Of a DNA stretch of 64,000 nucleotides, positions 43,241-52,740 are shown piece after piece. The position numbers and the translations under genes are program-made. The stretch comes from Microbacterium barkeri (GTDB lineage Bacteria; Actinomycetota; Actinomycetes; Actinomycetales; Microbacteriaceae). The DNA is taken from positions 62,001 through 126,000 of the forward strand of contig NZ_BSEJ01000012.1 of the NCBI RefSeq assembly GCF_027921765.1, given 5' to 3'. Numbering within the stretch: position 1 is the stretch's first letter; each line of letters begins with the position of its first letter. The notes under the pieces were generated by a model. The model had not been told where the DNA came from. It did no database searches and saw nothing but the letters and a program-made list of their open reading frames with translations.

Positions 43241-44731
43241 ATGACGAACCCTCCCGCGCAGCCGCCGACCCGCTCCATCCCGATCTCCGACCGCCGCCGG
43301 TGGGAGGCGTTCTGGGTCTGCGTGAGCGTGTCGGGCTTCACGATCCTCGACATCTCGAAGGTCAACGTCGCGCTCCCTGCGATCGAGACGGCCTTCGGCG
43401 CCGGATCGACCGAGCTCCAGCTCATCGTCTCGGGATACATCCTCGCGTTCGGGCTCGTGCTCGTGCCGATGGGTCGCCTCGGCGACCAGCGGTCACGCAA
43501 GTCGCTCCTGCTCATCGGCCTCGTGCTCTTCACGCTGTCGAGCGCCGCGTGCGCGCTCGCGGGCGACATCTGGGTGCTGCTGGCAGCGCGGCTCCTGCAG
43601 GGCGTGGCAGCGGGCATCCAGATGCCGCAGGTGATGGGCACCATCCAGCAGCTGTTCACGGGCAGGGAGCGCGGCACCGCCTTCGGTCTCTTCGGCGCGA
43701 TGATCGGCCTCGCCACGGCCTTCGGCCCCACGATCGGCGGCCTCCTCATCGCGGTCGGCGGGGAGGCCGACGGATGGCGATGGATCTTCTGGATGAACGT
43801 CCCCCTGTTCGCGATCGCGTTCGGGCTCGTCCTGTGGCTGCTGCCGGAGCTGCGCAGGCCGAGCCGCGACCCGGTCTCGCTCGACCCCGTGGGCGTGCTC
43901 CTCTTCGGCGTCGCGGTCGTCGCGCTCATGCTGCCCTTCCTCTTCACGACGGGTTCGCCTGACGACGCCCCCGAGCGGTGGTGGACGCTCGTCGTCTTCG
44001 TGCTGTTCGCGGCCGCCTTCGTCGCGTGGGAGCGCGGATACGAGCGCAGGGGCGGCTCGCCCCTCATCACGCTGCGCCTGTTCCGCGTGTCGTCGTTCCG
44101 CAACGGCACGATCATCATGGCCGCGTACTTCACGGGCCTGCCCGCCCTGTTCCTGCTCACGACCCTCTTCCTGCAGACTGGCCTCGGCGTGTCCGCGCTG
44201 CACGCCGGCATGGTCACGATCGGGTTCGCCCTCGCGAGCGCCGTCTCGTCGTGGTTCGGCGGTCAGCTCGTCGGGCGCTTCGGGCGCCCCGTGGTCGTCG
44301 TCGGCCTCGTCCTCGTGCTCGCGACGGTCGTCGGGCTCGCCGTGACCGCGCTGTTCATCCCGCCCGCTGCCACGCCGTGGGCGATGGCCGCGGTGATGGT
44401 CGTGGGCGGCCTCGGCGGCGGCATGGTCATCTCGCCCAACCAGACGCTCACTCTCGCCGAGATCCCGCCCGTGCAGGGCGGAGTCGCCGGATCGATCGGG
44501 CAGCTCGGACAGCGCGTCGGCACCGCGATCGGCACGGCGGTCGGTCTCTCGCTCTTCTACGCGACGATCTACCGCGAGACGGCCGAGAAGCCGGCGCTCG
44601 AGGTGTACCACGACGCCTACGCGATCGGGCTCATGTCGGTCGCGCTCTTCGTCGCGGTCGCGTTCGCGGTCGCCCTCATCGACATGGGGTCGCGACTGCG
44701 CCGCGACCGGTCGGGAGCCGGAGAGGCCTGA
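43241..44731 (+). CDS. MFS transporter, DHA2 (14-helix) drug-exporter type
   Basis: The 496-aa protein has 14 predicted transmembrane helices. Motif A appears as GRLGDQRSRKSLLLIG after helix 2, and RLLQGVAAGIQMPQVMG is the helix 4 region typical of DHA2 proton-driven exporters (EmrB/QacA type). A GTG one codon earlier is an equally possible start. The substrate is unknown and no regulator is adjacent. It is convergent with the small membrane protein gene at 44757. Confidence 0.9.
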   Translation: MTNPPAQPPTRSIPISDRRRWEAFWVCVSVSGFTILDISKVNVALPAIETAFGAGSTELQLIVSGYILAFGLVLVPMGRLGDQRSRKSLLLIGLVLFTLSSAACALAGDIWVLLAARLLQGVAAGIQMPQVMGTIQQLFTGRERGTAFGLFGAMIGLATAFGPTIGGLLIAVGGEADGWRWIFWMNVPLFAIAFGLVLWLLPELRRPSRDPVSLDPVGVLLFGVAVVALMLPFLFTTGSPDDAPERWWTLVVFVLFAAAFVAWERGYERRGGSPLITLRLFRVSSFRNGTIIMAAYFTGLPALFLLTTLFLQTGLGVSALHAGMVTIGFALASAVSSWFGGQLVGRFGRPVVVVGLVLVLATVVGLAVTALFIPPAATPWAMAAVMVVGGLGGGMVISPNQTLTLAEIPPVQGGVAGSIGQLGQRVGTAIGTAVGLSLFYATIYRETAEKPALEVYHDAYAIGLMSVALFVAVAFAVALIDMGSRLRRDRSGAGEA

Positions 44732-44756
44732 GCCGCCCGGCACCCGACCAGCGCCC

Positions 44757-45152
44757 TCAGCGGACCTCGGCGGGCTCCGAGACGGCCGGCGCGGTGTGCA
44801 CGTGCGCGGCGGGCTCATCGTCGGCGGGCGCGTCGTCGATGGGCTCGTCCTCGGCGGACGCCGCCGGGGCCTGCGCTTCGGCAGCGCGCGGCGCGACGAG
44901 GGCCTTCGCGGCGGCGAGGGCGAGCGCGAGGATCAGCCCGACGGCGCCCGCGCCCACGAGCCCCGCAGCGAGGGTGATCCAGGCCTGGCCGACGTACACC
45001 TCCACGCCGGTCGCCGTGCCGTTCAGGAGCATCTCCTCCATGGTGCCGATGCGGGGCAGGGACAGCGCGAGGCCGCCCGCGATCGCGAGCACGGATGCGA
45101 GCACGAGCGTCCAGTACGCGGCGCTGCGGGTGAGACGGGCGGGGTGAGTCAT
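44757..45152 (-). CDS. Small two-helix membrane protein, Ala/Asp-rich tail
   Basis: The 131-aa protein has two hydrophobic helices (about residues 13-33 and 56-85). A cytoplasmic or external tail of about 45 residues follows, rich in Ala, Glu, Asp and Pro. ATG 45152 follows GAGGAGGATC. The family is not recognised; similar short membrane proteins with acidic tails are common in Microbacteriaceae. Confidence 0.7.
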   Translation of the reverse strand: MTHPARLTRSAAYWTLVLASVLAIAGGLALSLPRIGTMEEMLLNGTATGVEVYVGQAWITLAAGLVGAGAVGLILALALAAAKALVAPRAAEAQAPAASAEDEPIDDAPADDEPAAHVHTAPAVSEPAEVR

Positions 45153-45277
45153 GATCCTCCTCTGTGCGCCGCATCTCGGCGCGGGATCCACCCTCGCGAC
45201 CCGGCCAGGGCGCCGTCGATGCGCGGGCTATGCGTCCTCTGTGAACCGCGGCCCTGGTGGTCGCGCGCTCGCGGGCC

Positions 45278-45283
45278 TATCGT
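45278..45283 (+). promoter_or_regulatory. -10 box TATCGT of leaderless VOC gene
   Basis: TATCGT ends 7 nt before ATG 45291, and there is no Shine-Dalgarno sequence. Confidence 0.4.
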
Positions 45284-45290
45284 GCCGCCC

Positions 45291-45731
45291 ATGGGCATCA
45301 GGATGGAGAACGTCGGCATCGCCGTCCGCGACATCGAGGAGGCGATCGCGTTCTTCCGCGATCTCGGCCTCGCCGTCATCGGGCGCGACGAGGTGAGCGG
45401 CGAATGGGCGGACACGGCGGTGGGACTCGACGGCAACCACGCGCGGATCGCGATGCTCGAGACGCCGGATGGGAGCGGACGGCTCGAGCTCTTCGAGTAC
45501 CTCCACCCCGATGCGCTCGAGACGGAGCCGACCCTCCCGAACGAGATCGGGATGCACCGCGTCGCGTTCTCGGTCGACGACCTCGATGCGGCGCTCGGGA
45601 TCGCCGCCCGGTACGGCTGTCGCCCGCTGCGCGGCGTCGCGGACTACCAGGGGGTCTACCGCCTGACCTACCTGCGCGGCCCGAGCGGCATCCTCGTGAT
45701 GCTCGCGGAGGAGCAGCGGCGCTCTCGCTAG
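45291..45731 (+). CDS. VOC family protein
   Basis: The 146-aa glyoxalase-fold protein has paired beta-alpha-beta-beta-beta modules: MENVGIAVRDIEEAIAFFRDLGL, then RLELFEYLHP (Glu ligand), IGMHRVAFSVDDLDAAL (His ligand) and GPSGILVMLAEE (final Glu). Its metal-ligand pattern resembles lactoylglutathione lyase and methylmalonyl-CoA epimerase relatives, but no substrate can be assigned. Its TAG stop begins a TAGTCT hexamer that can serve as the -10 of the PEBP gene. Confidence 0.88.
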   Translation: MGIRMENVGIAVRDIEEAIAFFRDLGLAVIGRDEVSGEWADTAVGLDGNHARIAMLETPDGSGRLELFEYLHPDALETEPTLPNEIGMHRVAFSVDDLDAALGIAARYGCRPLRGVADYQGVYRLTYLRGPSGILVMLAEEQRRSR

Positions 45732-45734
45732 TCT
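45729..45734 (+). promoter_or_regulatory. -10-like TAGTCT overlapping the VOC stop codon
   Basis: TAGTCT starts at the VOC stop and lies 28 nt before the PEBP GTG. This gene also has an AAGGAG site, so its mRNA would carry a short leader. Confidence 0.35.
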
Positions 45735-45762
45735 GGACGCGACGCCGATCGGAAGGAGTCCT

Positions 45763-46281
45763 GTGTTCTCATACGATCCGTACGCCGAGCTCGCGACGCT
45801 GCGCAGCTTCGCGCCGCTCGCGCTCACGAGCACCGACATCGCCGAGGGGCAGCCGCTGCCTCTCGCGCAGTGGGGATCCGCCGGCGGCGGCTCCGACACG
45901 TCGCCCCAGCTCAGCTGGTCGGGCGCGCCGGAGGGAACGCGGTCGTACGCGGTGTCGTGCTTCGACCCGGATGCGCCCACGGGCGCCGGCTACTGGCACT
46001 GGGCGGTCTACGACGTGCCCGCCGACGTGACGTCGTTCGCGACGGGGGAGGCGGGGCGCACGCCCGGCATCACCCTGCGCAACGAGGCGGGGGTCCCCGG
46101 CTACATCGGCGCGGGGCCGCCTCCGGGCACGGGGGTCCACCGCTACTTCTTCGTCGTGGACGCCCTCGACGTCGAGCACCTCGACATCACGTCGGACGCG
46201 ACGCCGTCGATCCTCGGATTCCAGCGTCATTTCCACTCGCTGGCCCGCGGCATCCTCGTCGCGACCGCGACGGCCGATTAG
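45763..46281 (+). CDS. YbhB/YbcL family protein (PEBP, Raf-kinase-inhibitor-like)
   Basis: The 172-aa phosphatidylethanolamine-binding-fold protein has SPQLSWSGAPEGTRSYAVSCFDPDAP (the DPDAP ligand motif), YWHWAVYDVP and GPPPGTGVHRYFFVVDAL. These match the bacterial YbhB/YbcL group, whose role is not settled. GTG 45763 has GGAAGGAGTC upstream. Its stop overlaps the convergent ctaA stop by 3 nt. Confidence 0.92.
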   Translation: MFSYDPYAELATLRSFAPLALTSTDIAEGQPLPLAQWGSAGGGSDTSPQLSWSGAPEGTRSYAVSCFDPDAPTGAGYWHWAVYDVPADVTSFATGEAGRTPGITLRNEAGVPGYIGAGPPPGTGVHRYFFVVDALDVEHLDITSDATPSILGFQRHFHSLARGILVATATAD

Positions 46282-47222
46282 TCGCGGGGGAGCGCAGCGG
46301 GCGTCTTCATCCGCAGCACGACCACCGTGAACGTCGCGGCCGACAGCGCGGCGAGCACCATGTGGATGCCGACGAGCAGCTCGGGCAGGCCGTTCCTCGC
46401 CTGGATCACTCCCACGAGGATCTGCACGCCGATCGCGAGCAGCAGCACGGCCATCCAGCGGCGCGTCGGCAGGCGGAGCGTCCAGGCGGCCGCGAGGAGC
46501 ACGACGACGAGCCCGAGCAGGATGTAGCCGGGCCAGGAGTGCACGTGGGCGAGGACCGTCGCGTCGAACCCGCGGCGGATCACCTCGGCGTCGCCCGAGT
46601 GCGGGCCGGAGCCGGTCGTCAGGACGCCGAAGAGGATCGTCACCGCGAGCACGAGGGACGTGACGTGCGTGAGGATCAGGTACCAGCGGGGGACCGCGAG
46701 GCTGCGCGGTCCCGGTGCGTCGTGCGCGCGGACGAGGAACGCCGCGGTCAGGCACACGAGGGTGAGCGATGCGGCGTAGTGGAAGCCGACGATGAAGGGG
46801 TTCAGCCCCGTCCACACGGTGATGCCGCCGACCACGGCCTGGGCGACGATGCCGCCGAGCACGATCGCCGCGAGCGCGAACAGGTCGCGGCGCTCGGCGC
46901 GCATCCGCCACACGAGCACGAGCACGGCGAGGGCGACGAGGCCGACGACGCCCGTCATCGTGCGGTTGCCGAACTCGATGAGTCCGTGCACGCCCATCTC
47001 CGGGGTCGGGACGAGCGACTCCGGCGTGCACAGCGGCCAATCCGAGCAGCCCAGGCCCGACCCCGTGAGGCGCACGGCGCCGCCCGTCCCGATGATGACC
47101 GTCTCGGCGATGAACGACAGCCAGGCTGCGACGCGCACGCGCGCGTCGACCGCGGTCGGAAGCCAGGAGACGAACCGCGTGCGCAGGTCGGCGGCGTCGG
47201 ATGGTGCGGTGTCGGCGGGCAT
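46278..47222 (-). CDS. ctaA: Heme A synthase (COX15/CtaA family)
   Basis: The 314-aa membrane protein, with eight hydrophobic helices, oxidises heme O to heme A. It has GGAVRLTGSGLGCSDWPLC near residue 47 (heme and Cys region), HGLIEFGNRTMTG, GFHYAASLTLVC and LAHVHSWPGYIL with conserved heme-ligand histidines. The TAA stop overlaps the PEBP stop. It is divergent from sufB; the 234-bp gap holds both promoters, including a TAGAAT at 47289-47294 for sufB. Confidence 0.95.
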   Translation of the reverse strand: MPADTAPSDAADLRTRFVSWLPTAVDARVRVAAWLSFIAETVIIGTGGAVRLTGSGLGCSDWPLCTPESLVPTPEMGVHGLIEFGNRTMTGVVGLVALAVLVLVWRMRAERRDLFALAAIVLGGIVAQAVVGGITVWTGLNPFIVGFHYAASLTLVCLTAAFLVRAHDAPGPRSLAVPRWYLILTHVTSLVLAVTILFGVLTTGSGPHSGDAEVIRRGFDATVLAHVHSWPGYILLGLVVVLLAAAWTLRLPTRRWMAVLLLAIGVQILVGVIQARNGLPELLVGIHMVLAALSAATFTVVVLRMKTPAALPRD

Positions 47223-47456
47223 GGCGAGGCGCCTCCTGCGGTTCGCCTGAGCGTCCGGCGCGAACGGCGCCGAACGAGGCGGAACCTGTAGAATCGTGGG
47301 TGACTGAGGATGCGGGCGCGTGCGCTCAGCGCATCCACTAACAGTGTAGGCGCGAGCGATCGCGCCGGAAGCCGGGTCCCACAGACGGCCGCTCCGCTCC
47401 GAGCGACCGGGGCGGATGACACCGCTGCGAGACCCCTGAGGAGAGTGTGAAGCGTC

Positions 47457-48875
47457 ATGTCTGATGTGCTGATCGACCGCCCCGAGCTCGAAGGTCTGGG
47501 GGTGTACGAGTTCGGATGGCACGATGCCGACGCGGCTGGCGCGAGCGCCAGGCGCGGCCTCAGCGAGGCCGTCGTGCGCGACATCTCGGCCCTCAAGAGC
47601 GAGCCGGAATGGATGCTCAAGAACCGTCTCAAGGGCCTCCAGCTCTTCGGACGCAAGCCGATGCCGACGTGGGGTGCCGACCTCAGCGAGATCGACTTCG
47701 ACAACATCAAGTACTTCGTCCGCTCCACCGAGAAGCAGGCGCAGTCCTGGGAGGACCTCCCCGAGGACATCAAGAACACGTACGAGCGCCTCGGCATCCC
47801 CGAGGCCGAGCGCCAGCGCCTCGTCGCGGGCGTCGCGGCTCAGTACGAGTCGGAGGTCGTGTACCACCAGATCCGCGAGGACCTGGAGGCGCAGGGCGTC
47901 ATCTTCATGGACACCGACACCGCGCTGCGCGAGCACCCCGAGTTCTTCGAGGAGTACTTCGGCACGGTCATCCCGGCCGGCGACAACAAGTTCGCCGCGC
48001 TGAACACGGCCGTCTGGTCGGGCGGCTCGTTCGTCTACGTGCCCAAGGGCGTCCACGTCGAGATCCCGCTCCAGGCCTACTTCCGCATCAACACGGAGAA
48101 CATGGGCCAGTTCGAGCGGACGCTCATCATCGCGGACGAGGACTCCTACGTCCACTACATCGAGGGCTGCACGGCTCCCATCTACAAGAGCGACTCGCTG
48201 CACTCGGCGGTCGTCGAGATCATCGTGAAGAAGAACGCCCGCGTGCGCTACACGACGATCCAGAACTGGTCGAACAACGTCTACAACCTCGTCACCAAGC
48301 GCGCGATCGCGCACGAGGGCGCGACGATGGAGTGGATCGACGGCAACATCGGCTCCAAGGTGACGATGAAGTACCCGTCGATCTTCCTCATGGGCGAGCG
48401 CGCCAAGGGCGAGACCCTCTCGGTCGCCTTCGCGGGCCCCGGCCAGCACCAGGACGCCGGCGCGAAGATGATCCACATGGCGCCGTACACGCAGTCGTCG
48501 ATCGTCTCGAAGTCGATCGCCCGCGGCGGCGGTCGCGCCGGCTACCGCGGCGAGGTGCGCGTCGACGCGAACGCGCACCACTCGGCGAACACTGTGCGCT
48601 GCGACGCGCTCCTGGTCGACACGATCTCGCGCAGCGACACCTACCCGGCGATCGACATCCGCGTCGACGACGTGCAGCTCGGCCACGAGGCGACCGTCTC
48701 GAAGGTCAGCGAGGAGCAGCTGTTCTACCTCATGAGCCGCGGCCTCCCCGAGGACGAGGCGATGGCCATGATCGTGCGCGGGTTCATCGAGCCGATCGCG
48801 CGCGAGCTGCCCATGGAGTACGCACTGGAGCTCAACAAGCTCATCGAGATGGGCATGGAAGGATCGGTCGGCTAG
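47457..48875 (+). CDS. sufB: Fe-S cluster assembly scaffold SufB
   Basis: The 472-aa protein with the SufBD beta-helix fold assembles Fe-S clusters in the SufBCD complex. Markers are [34 protein letters not shown] with the conserved Cys, and the C-terminal [23 protein letters not shown]. It starts at ATG 47457 about 15 nt after GAGGAG. It heads sufB-sufD-Rieske-sufC-sufT. No SufR-type regulator lies upstream, unlike many actinobacterial suf operons. Confidence 0.97.
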   Translation: MSDVLIDRPELEGLGVYEFGWHDADAAGASARRGLSEAVVRDISALKSEPEWMLKNRLKGLQLFGRKPMPTWGADLSEIDFDNIKYFVRSTEKQAQSWEDLPEDIKNTYERLGIPEAERQRLVAGVAAQYESEVVYHQIREDLEAQGVIFMDTDTALREHPEFFEEYFGTVIPAGDNKFAALNTAVWSGGSFVYVPKGVHVEIPLQAYFRINTENMGQFERTLIIADEDSYVHYIEGCTAPIYKSDSLHSAVVEIIVKKNARVRYTTIQNWSNNVYNLVTKRAIAHEGATMEWIDGNIGSKVTMKYPSIFLMGERAKGETLSVAFAGPGQHQDAGAKMIHMAPYTQSSIVSKSIARGGGRAGYRGEVRVDANAHHSANTVRCDALLVDTISRSDTYPAIDIRVDDVQLGHEATVSKVSEEQLFYLMSRGLPEDEAMAMIVRGFIEPIARELPMEYALELNKLIEMGMEGSVG

Positions 48876-50087
48876 ATGACGACCCCGACGCAGGCGCCGG
48901 AGCAGACGGCGCAGGACACGCACGCTCACGTGGACCCGGCCGCGGCTCTCCGCGACGACGCCGTCGTCCCCGTCCAGACGCGCTCGGAGCGGCTCCGCTC
49001 CTACGAGCCGGCCGACTTCGGCACGCCCACGGGCCGCGAGGTCAACTGGAAGCACACGCCCGTCGACCGCATCGCGCCGCTCTTCGCGGTCGCCGACGCG
49101 AACGACGGCGTGACCACGACCTTCGTCTCGGGCGGGCAGTACGCCGCGGCACCCCTCGCCGCCGGCACGGCGCCGCGCGGCGAGTTCTTCGAGCCCGAGG
49201 ACCTGCCGGCCGCCGTGGCCTGGCAGGGGGCCGCCGAGGCGCTGCACATCCGCGTCCCGCGCGAGGAGGAGGTCGCCGAGCCGATCGTCGTCCTCGTCGA
49301 CGGCCAGGGCGCTGACCGCCGCGCCGACGCGCACATCGTGATCGAGGCGCTCGAGCTGTCGAAGGCCACCGTCGTGCTGCGGCACACGGGCACGGCCCAG
49401 TACGCGCAGAACGTCGAGATCCTCGTGCGCGACGGCGCCCAGCTCACGGTCGTCTCGGTGCAGCAGTGGGACGACTCGGCCGTGCACGCCGCTGCCCACC
49501 AGGCGCGCGTCGACCGCGATGCGACGCTCCGCCACGTCGTCGTGAGCTTCGGCGGCGGCGTCGTCCGGGTGAACCCGAACGTCGAGCTCGCCGGCCAGGG
49601 CGCGAACGGCGAGGTCTACGGCCTCGCCTTCGCCGACGACGGGCAGCACCTCGAGAGCCAGGTCTACCTCTTCCACAAGGGCCCGGAGACGACCGGCGAC
49701 GTGCTCTACAAGGGCGCGCTGCAGGGCCTCACGGCCCGCTCGGTCTGGATCGGCGACGTGCTCATCGGCCCCGACGCGACCGGGACCGACTCCTACGAGG
49801 CGAACCGCAACCTCATCCTCACGAACGGCGCGCGCGCGGACTCGATCCCGAACCTCGAGATCCAGACCGGCGACATCAAGGGCGCCGGCCACGCGTCCGC
49901 GACCGGTCGATTCGATGACGAGCAGCTGTTCTACCTCCAGGCGCGCGGCATCACCGAGGCCGAGGCGCGCCGCCTCGTCGTCCTCGGCTTCCTGAACGAG
50001 ATCGCGCAGAAGATCGATGTGCCGGGCCTGCAGGACGAGCTCGTCGCCGCGATCGAGAAGGAGCTCGCAGACGGGGCGGCGGCATGA
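48876..50087 (+). CDS. sufD: Fe-S cluster assembly protein SufD
   Basis: The 403-aa SufB paralogue has a variable N-terminus and the C-terminal beta-helix: ANRNLILTNGARADSIPNLEIQ, GHASATGRFDDEQLFYLQARG and EAEARRLVVLGFLNEI. It starts directly after the sufB stop with no gap and overlaps the next gene by ATGA, so expression is coupled. Confidence 0.95.
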   Translation: MTTPTQAPEQTAQDTHAHVDPAAALRDDAVVPVQTRSERLRSYEPADFGTPTGREVNWKHTPVDRIAPLFAVADANDGVTTTFVSGGQYAAAPLAAGTAPRGEFFEPEDLPAAVAWQGAAEALHIRVPREEEVAEPIVVLVDGQGADRRADAHIVIEALELSKATVVLRHTGTAQYAQNVEILVRDGAQLTVVSVQQWDDSAVHAAAHQARVDRDATLRHVVVSFGGGVVRVNPNVELAGQGANGEVYGLAFADDGQHLESQVYLFHKGPETTGDVLYKGALQGLTARSVWIGDVLIGPDATGTDSYEANRNLILTNGARADSIPNLEIQTGDIKGAGHASATGRFDDEQLFYLQARGITEAEARRLVVLGFLNEIAQKIDVPGLQDELVAAIEKELADGAAA

Positions 50088-50410
50088 CCGCGTCCCGCGT
50101 GTGCTCGTTCAGCGAGCTCGAGCCGGACACCGCGCTGCGGGTCGTCGTCGACGGCGTGCCGATCGCGGTCGTGCGCGACTCGAACGACGAGGTGCACGCG
50201 ATCGGCGATGTCTGCACGCACGGCGACATCTCGCTGTCCGAGGGCTTCGTCGAGGGCGAATCGCTCGAGTGCTGGGCCCACGGCTCGGCCTTCTCGCTCC
50301 GCACGGGCAAGCCCCTGAACCTCCCCGCTTACGAGCCCGTCCCGGTCTACGTCGTCCAGATCGACGGCGACGACGTGCTCATCGACCCGAATGTGAAGAA
50401 GGAAATCTGA
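50084..50410 (+). CDS. Rieske-type [2Fe-2S] ferredoxin (non-heme iron oxygenase ferredoxin subunit type)
   Basis: The 108-aa protein binds a Rieske cluster through CTH (about residue 44) and CWAHG (about residue 63), followed by SAFSLRTGKPL. Such small Rieske proteins occur inside suf operons of Actinobacteria and may donate electrons for cluster building; this role is inferred from context. It overlaps the sufD stop and is followed 1 nt later by sufC. Confidence 0.93.
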   Translation: MTASRVCSFSELEPDTALRVVVDGVPIAVVRDSNDEVHAIGDVCTHGDISLSEGFVEGESLECWAHGSAFSLRTGKPLNLPAYEPVPVYVVQIDGDDVLIDPNVKKEI

Positions 50411-50411
50411 A

Positions 50412-51182
50412 ATGGCAGTCCTCGAGATCCGCGACCTGCACGTGACGGTCGAGACCGATGAGGGTACGACGCCCATCCTCAACGGCGTCAACCTCACCGT
50501 GAAGACGGGCGAGACCCACGCGATCATGGGCCCCAACGGCTCGGGCAAGTCGACCCTCGCGTCGACCATCGCCGGTCACCCGAAGTACACCGTGACCTCC
50601 GGCTCGATCACGCTCGACGGCGAGGACGTCCTCGAGATGTCGGTCGACGAGCGCGCCCGCGCCGGCCTGTTCCTCGCGATGCAGTACCCGGTCGAGATCC
50701 CCGGCGTGACGGTGACGAACTTCCTCCGCACCGCCAAGACCGCGCTCGACGGCGAGGCGCCGGCGATCCGCACGTGGACCAAGCAGGTCAAGGAGGGCAT
50801 GAAGAACCTCCGGATGGACGACAGGTTCGCGCAGCGCAACGTCAACGAGGGCTTCTCGGGCGGCGAGAAGAAGCGCCACGAGATCCTCCAGCTCGAGCTC
50901 CTCAAGCCGCAGCTGGCCATCCTCGACGAGACCGACTCGGGGCTCGACGTCGACGCGCTCAAGATCGTCTCGGAGGGCGTGAACCGCGCCAAGGAGAACA
51001 CCGGCCTCGGCGTCCTCCTCATCACGCACTACACGCGCATCCTCCGCTACATCAAGCCGGACTTCGTGCACGTCATGGTCAAGGGCCAGGTCGTCGAGGA
51101 GGGCGGGCCGGAGCTCGCCGAGCGCCTCGAGAACGAGGGCTACGACCGGTACTTCGCCCCCGGCGAGCCGATCGAGGCGTAG
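50412..51182 (+). CDS. sufC: Fe-S cluster assembly ATPase SufC
   Basis: The 256-aa ABC-type ATPase has Walker A GPNGSGKST, signature FSGGEKKRHEILQ and Walker B LAILDETDSGLDVDAL, with the SufC-specific TDSGLD in place of PTSGLD. It powers the SufBCD complex. The start ATG follows AAGGAAATCTGAA. It is 9 nt before the sufT-like gene. Confidence 0.97.
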   Translation: MAVLEIRDLHVTVETDEGTTPILNGVNLTVKTGETHAIMGPNGSGKSTLASTIAGHPKYTVTSGSITLDGEDVLEMSVDERARAGLFLAMQYPVEIPGVTVTNFLRTAKTALDGEAPAIRTWTKQVKEGMKNLRMDDRFAQRNVNEGFSGGEKKRHEILQLELLKPQLAILDETDSGLDVDALKIVSEGVNRAKENTGLGVLLITHYTRILRYIKPDFVHVMVKGQVVEEGGPELAERLENEGYDRYFAPGEPIEA

Positions 51183-51191
51183 GCTCGCGAC

Positions 51192-51521
51192 ATGTCCGCG
51201 ACCCTCACCCCGGAGAAGTACGACGAGGTCATCGAGGCCCTCAAGGAGGTCATGGACCCCGAGCTCGGCGTCAACGTCGTCGACCTCGGGCTCATCTACG
51301 ACCTCGCGTGGGACGACGAGAACGACGCGCTCGTCATCCACATGACGCTCACGAGCGCCGGGTGCCCGCTGACCGACGTGCTCGAGGAGCAGACGGCCCA
51401 GGCCCTCGACGGCGTGGTCGACCGCTTCCGCATCAACTGGGTGTGGATGCCGCCGTGGGGTCCCGAGCGGATCACCGACGACGGGCGCGACATGATGCGC
51501 GCCCTCGGATTCGCGATCTGA
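51192..51521 (+). CDS. Metal-sulfur cluster assembly factor (DUF59/MIP18, SufT-like)
   Basis: The 109-aa DUF59 protein has VMDPELGVNVVDLGLIYD and LTSAGCPLTDVLEEQ with the conserved Cys. It resembles SufT and the C-terminal domain of MIP18, which help insert clusters into apoproteins. It is the last gene of the suf unit and is followed by a perfect 36-bp palindromic terminator. Confidence 0.93.
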   Translation: MSATLTPEKYDEVIEALKEVMDPELGVNVVDLGLIYDLAWDDENDALVIHMTLTSAGCPLTDVLEEQTAQALDGVVDRFRINWVWMPPWGPERITDDGRDMMRALGFAI

Positions 51522-51533
51522 GACCGACCGACA

Positions 51534-51569
51534 CGGAACGACCCGGAGCCGCGGCTCCGGGTCGTTCCG
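51534..51569 (+). terminator. Perfect 36-bp palindromic terminator of the suf operon
   Basis: Positions 51534-51551 pair perfectly with 51552-51569. A few central bases must form the loop in RNA. It ends 4 bp before the TAGGCT box of the next gene. Confidence 0.85.
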
Positions 51570-51573
51570 CGTC

Positions 51574-51579
51574 TAGGCT
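51574..51579 (+). promoter_or_regulatory. -10 box TAGGCT of the leaderless MalY/PatB-like gene
   Basis: TAGGCT ends 6 nt before GTG 51586, directly after the suf terminator. Confidence 0.5.
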
Positions 51580-51585
51580 CGAAGG

Positions 51586-52740
51586 GTGACCACGCCGCTC
51601 GACGCCCTGCCCCTGGAGACCCTGCGCACCCGAACGAGCACGAAGTGGGCGACGTACCCCGCCGACGTCCTGCCGCTCTTCGTGGCCGAGACGGACTTCC
51701 CGCTCGCCCCGGCCATCTCCCAGGCGCTCAGCGCGGCGGTCGAGCGCGGCGACACGGGGTACGTGCCCCCGCGCACGCGCTATCCGGAGGCGTTCGCGGG
51801 CTTCGCGAGCCGCCGCTACGGCTGGGATGTCGACCCCGCGCGCGTGCGCACGACGTGCGACGTCATGATGGGCGTCGCCGAGGCCATCCGCGCGGTGGCC
51901 GGCCCCGGCGAGGGCGTCATCGTCACGCCGCCGGTCTACCCGCCCTTCTTCGCGGTGCACGAGGAGTCCGCCACCGAGGCCATCCGCGTCCCCCTGGTTC
52001 GCGCCGACGCCGGCTGGCAGCTCGACCTCGACGGCATCGACGCGGCGTTCGCCGCCGGTGCGAAGGCCATCCTGCTCTGCAACCCGCACAATCCGACCGG
52101 CACGGTGCACGCGCGCGAGGCGCTCGCGGAGCTGGCCGAGATCGCCGCGCGCCATGGCGCGTGGGTGATCAGCGATGAGATCCACGCGCCGCTCGTGCTG
52201 CCCGGCGCGGAGTACACGCCGTTCCTCGCGGCGAGCGAGACGGCGGCCGAGGTCGGCATCGCCCTCACGAGCGCGAGCAAGGCGTTCAACCTCGCGGGGC
52301 TCAAATGCGCGCATTTCGTCACGGCCTCCGACGCCGCGCACGCCGTCGTGAGCCGGATCCCCATGGAGGTCGAGTGGCGCACGGGGCTGTTCGGCATCCT
52401 CGCGGGGATCGCGGCGTTCGAGGACGGCGACGGATGGCTCGACGCCCTGATCGCGCGACTCGACGCGAACCGCGCCCTGCTCGCGGACCTGCTCGCGGAG
52501 CACGTGCCCGGCGCGCGCTATCTGCCGGGCGACGCCGGCTTCCTCGCCTGGGTCGACCTCGGCGCGCTCGGATGGGGCGACGACCCGTCGCGGCGCATCC
52601 TCAAGGACGCGAAGGTCGCGCTCAACCCCGGACCGTCATTCGGCGCGGAGGGCGCGGGATTCGCGCGCATCAACTACGGCACCGGACCGGAGATCCTCGA
52701 GGCGGCCATCCGGCGCATCGGCGCGCTCATCGCGTCGTGA
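51586..52740 (+). CDS. MalY/PatB-type PLP-dependent aminotransferase or C-S lyase
   Basis: The 384-aa fold-type I PLP enzyme has RTSTKW near the start, the PLP-binding LCNPHNPTGTVH, SDEIHAPLVLPG and the Schiff-base lysine in TSASKAFNLAGLKCAH. The MalY/PatB branch often shows cystathionine beta-lyase activity, splitting cystathionine to homocysteine; an aminotransferase role is possible. It lies after the suf terminator and is not in that operon. The next gene, an MFS transporter, overlaps it by GTGA, suggesting joint expression. Confidence 0.9.
   Translation: MTTPLDALPLETLRTRTSTKWATYPADVLPLFVAETDFPLAPAISQALSAAVERGDTGYVPPRTRYPEAFAGFASRRYGWDVDPARVRTTCDVMMGVAEAIRAVAGPGEGVIVTPPVYPPFFAVHEESATEAIRVPLVRADAGWQLDLDGIDAAFAAGAKAILLCNPHNPTGTVHAREALAELAEIAARHGAWVISDEIHAPLVLPGAEYTPFLAASETAAEVGIALTSASKAFNLAGLKCAHFVTASDAAHAVVSRIPMEVEWRTGLFGILAGIAAFEDGDGWLDALIARLDANRALLADLLAEHVPGARYLPGDAGFLAWVDLGALGWGDDPSRRILKDAKVALNPGPSFGAEGAGFARINYGTGPEILEAAIRRIGALIAS

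Noticed and set aside
51586..52740. PLP enzyme as the missing cysteine desulfurase of the suf operon
   Set aside because: Its motifs are of MalY/PatB type, and it is separated from sufT by a perfect terminator and its own promoter.
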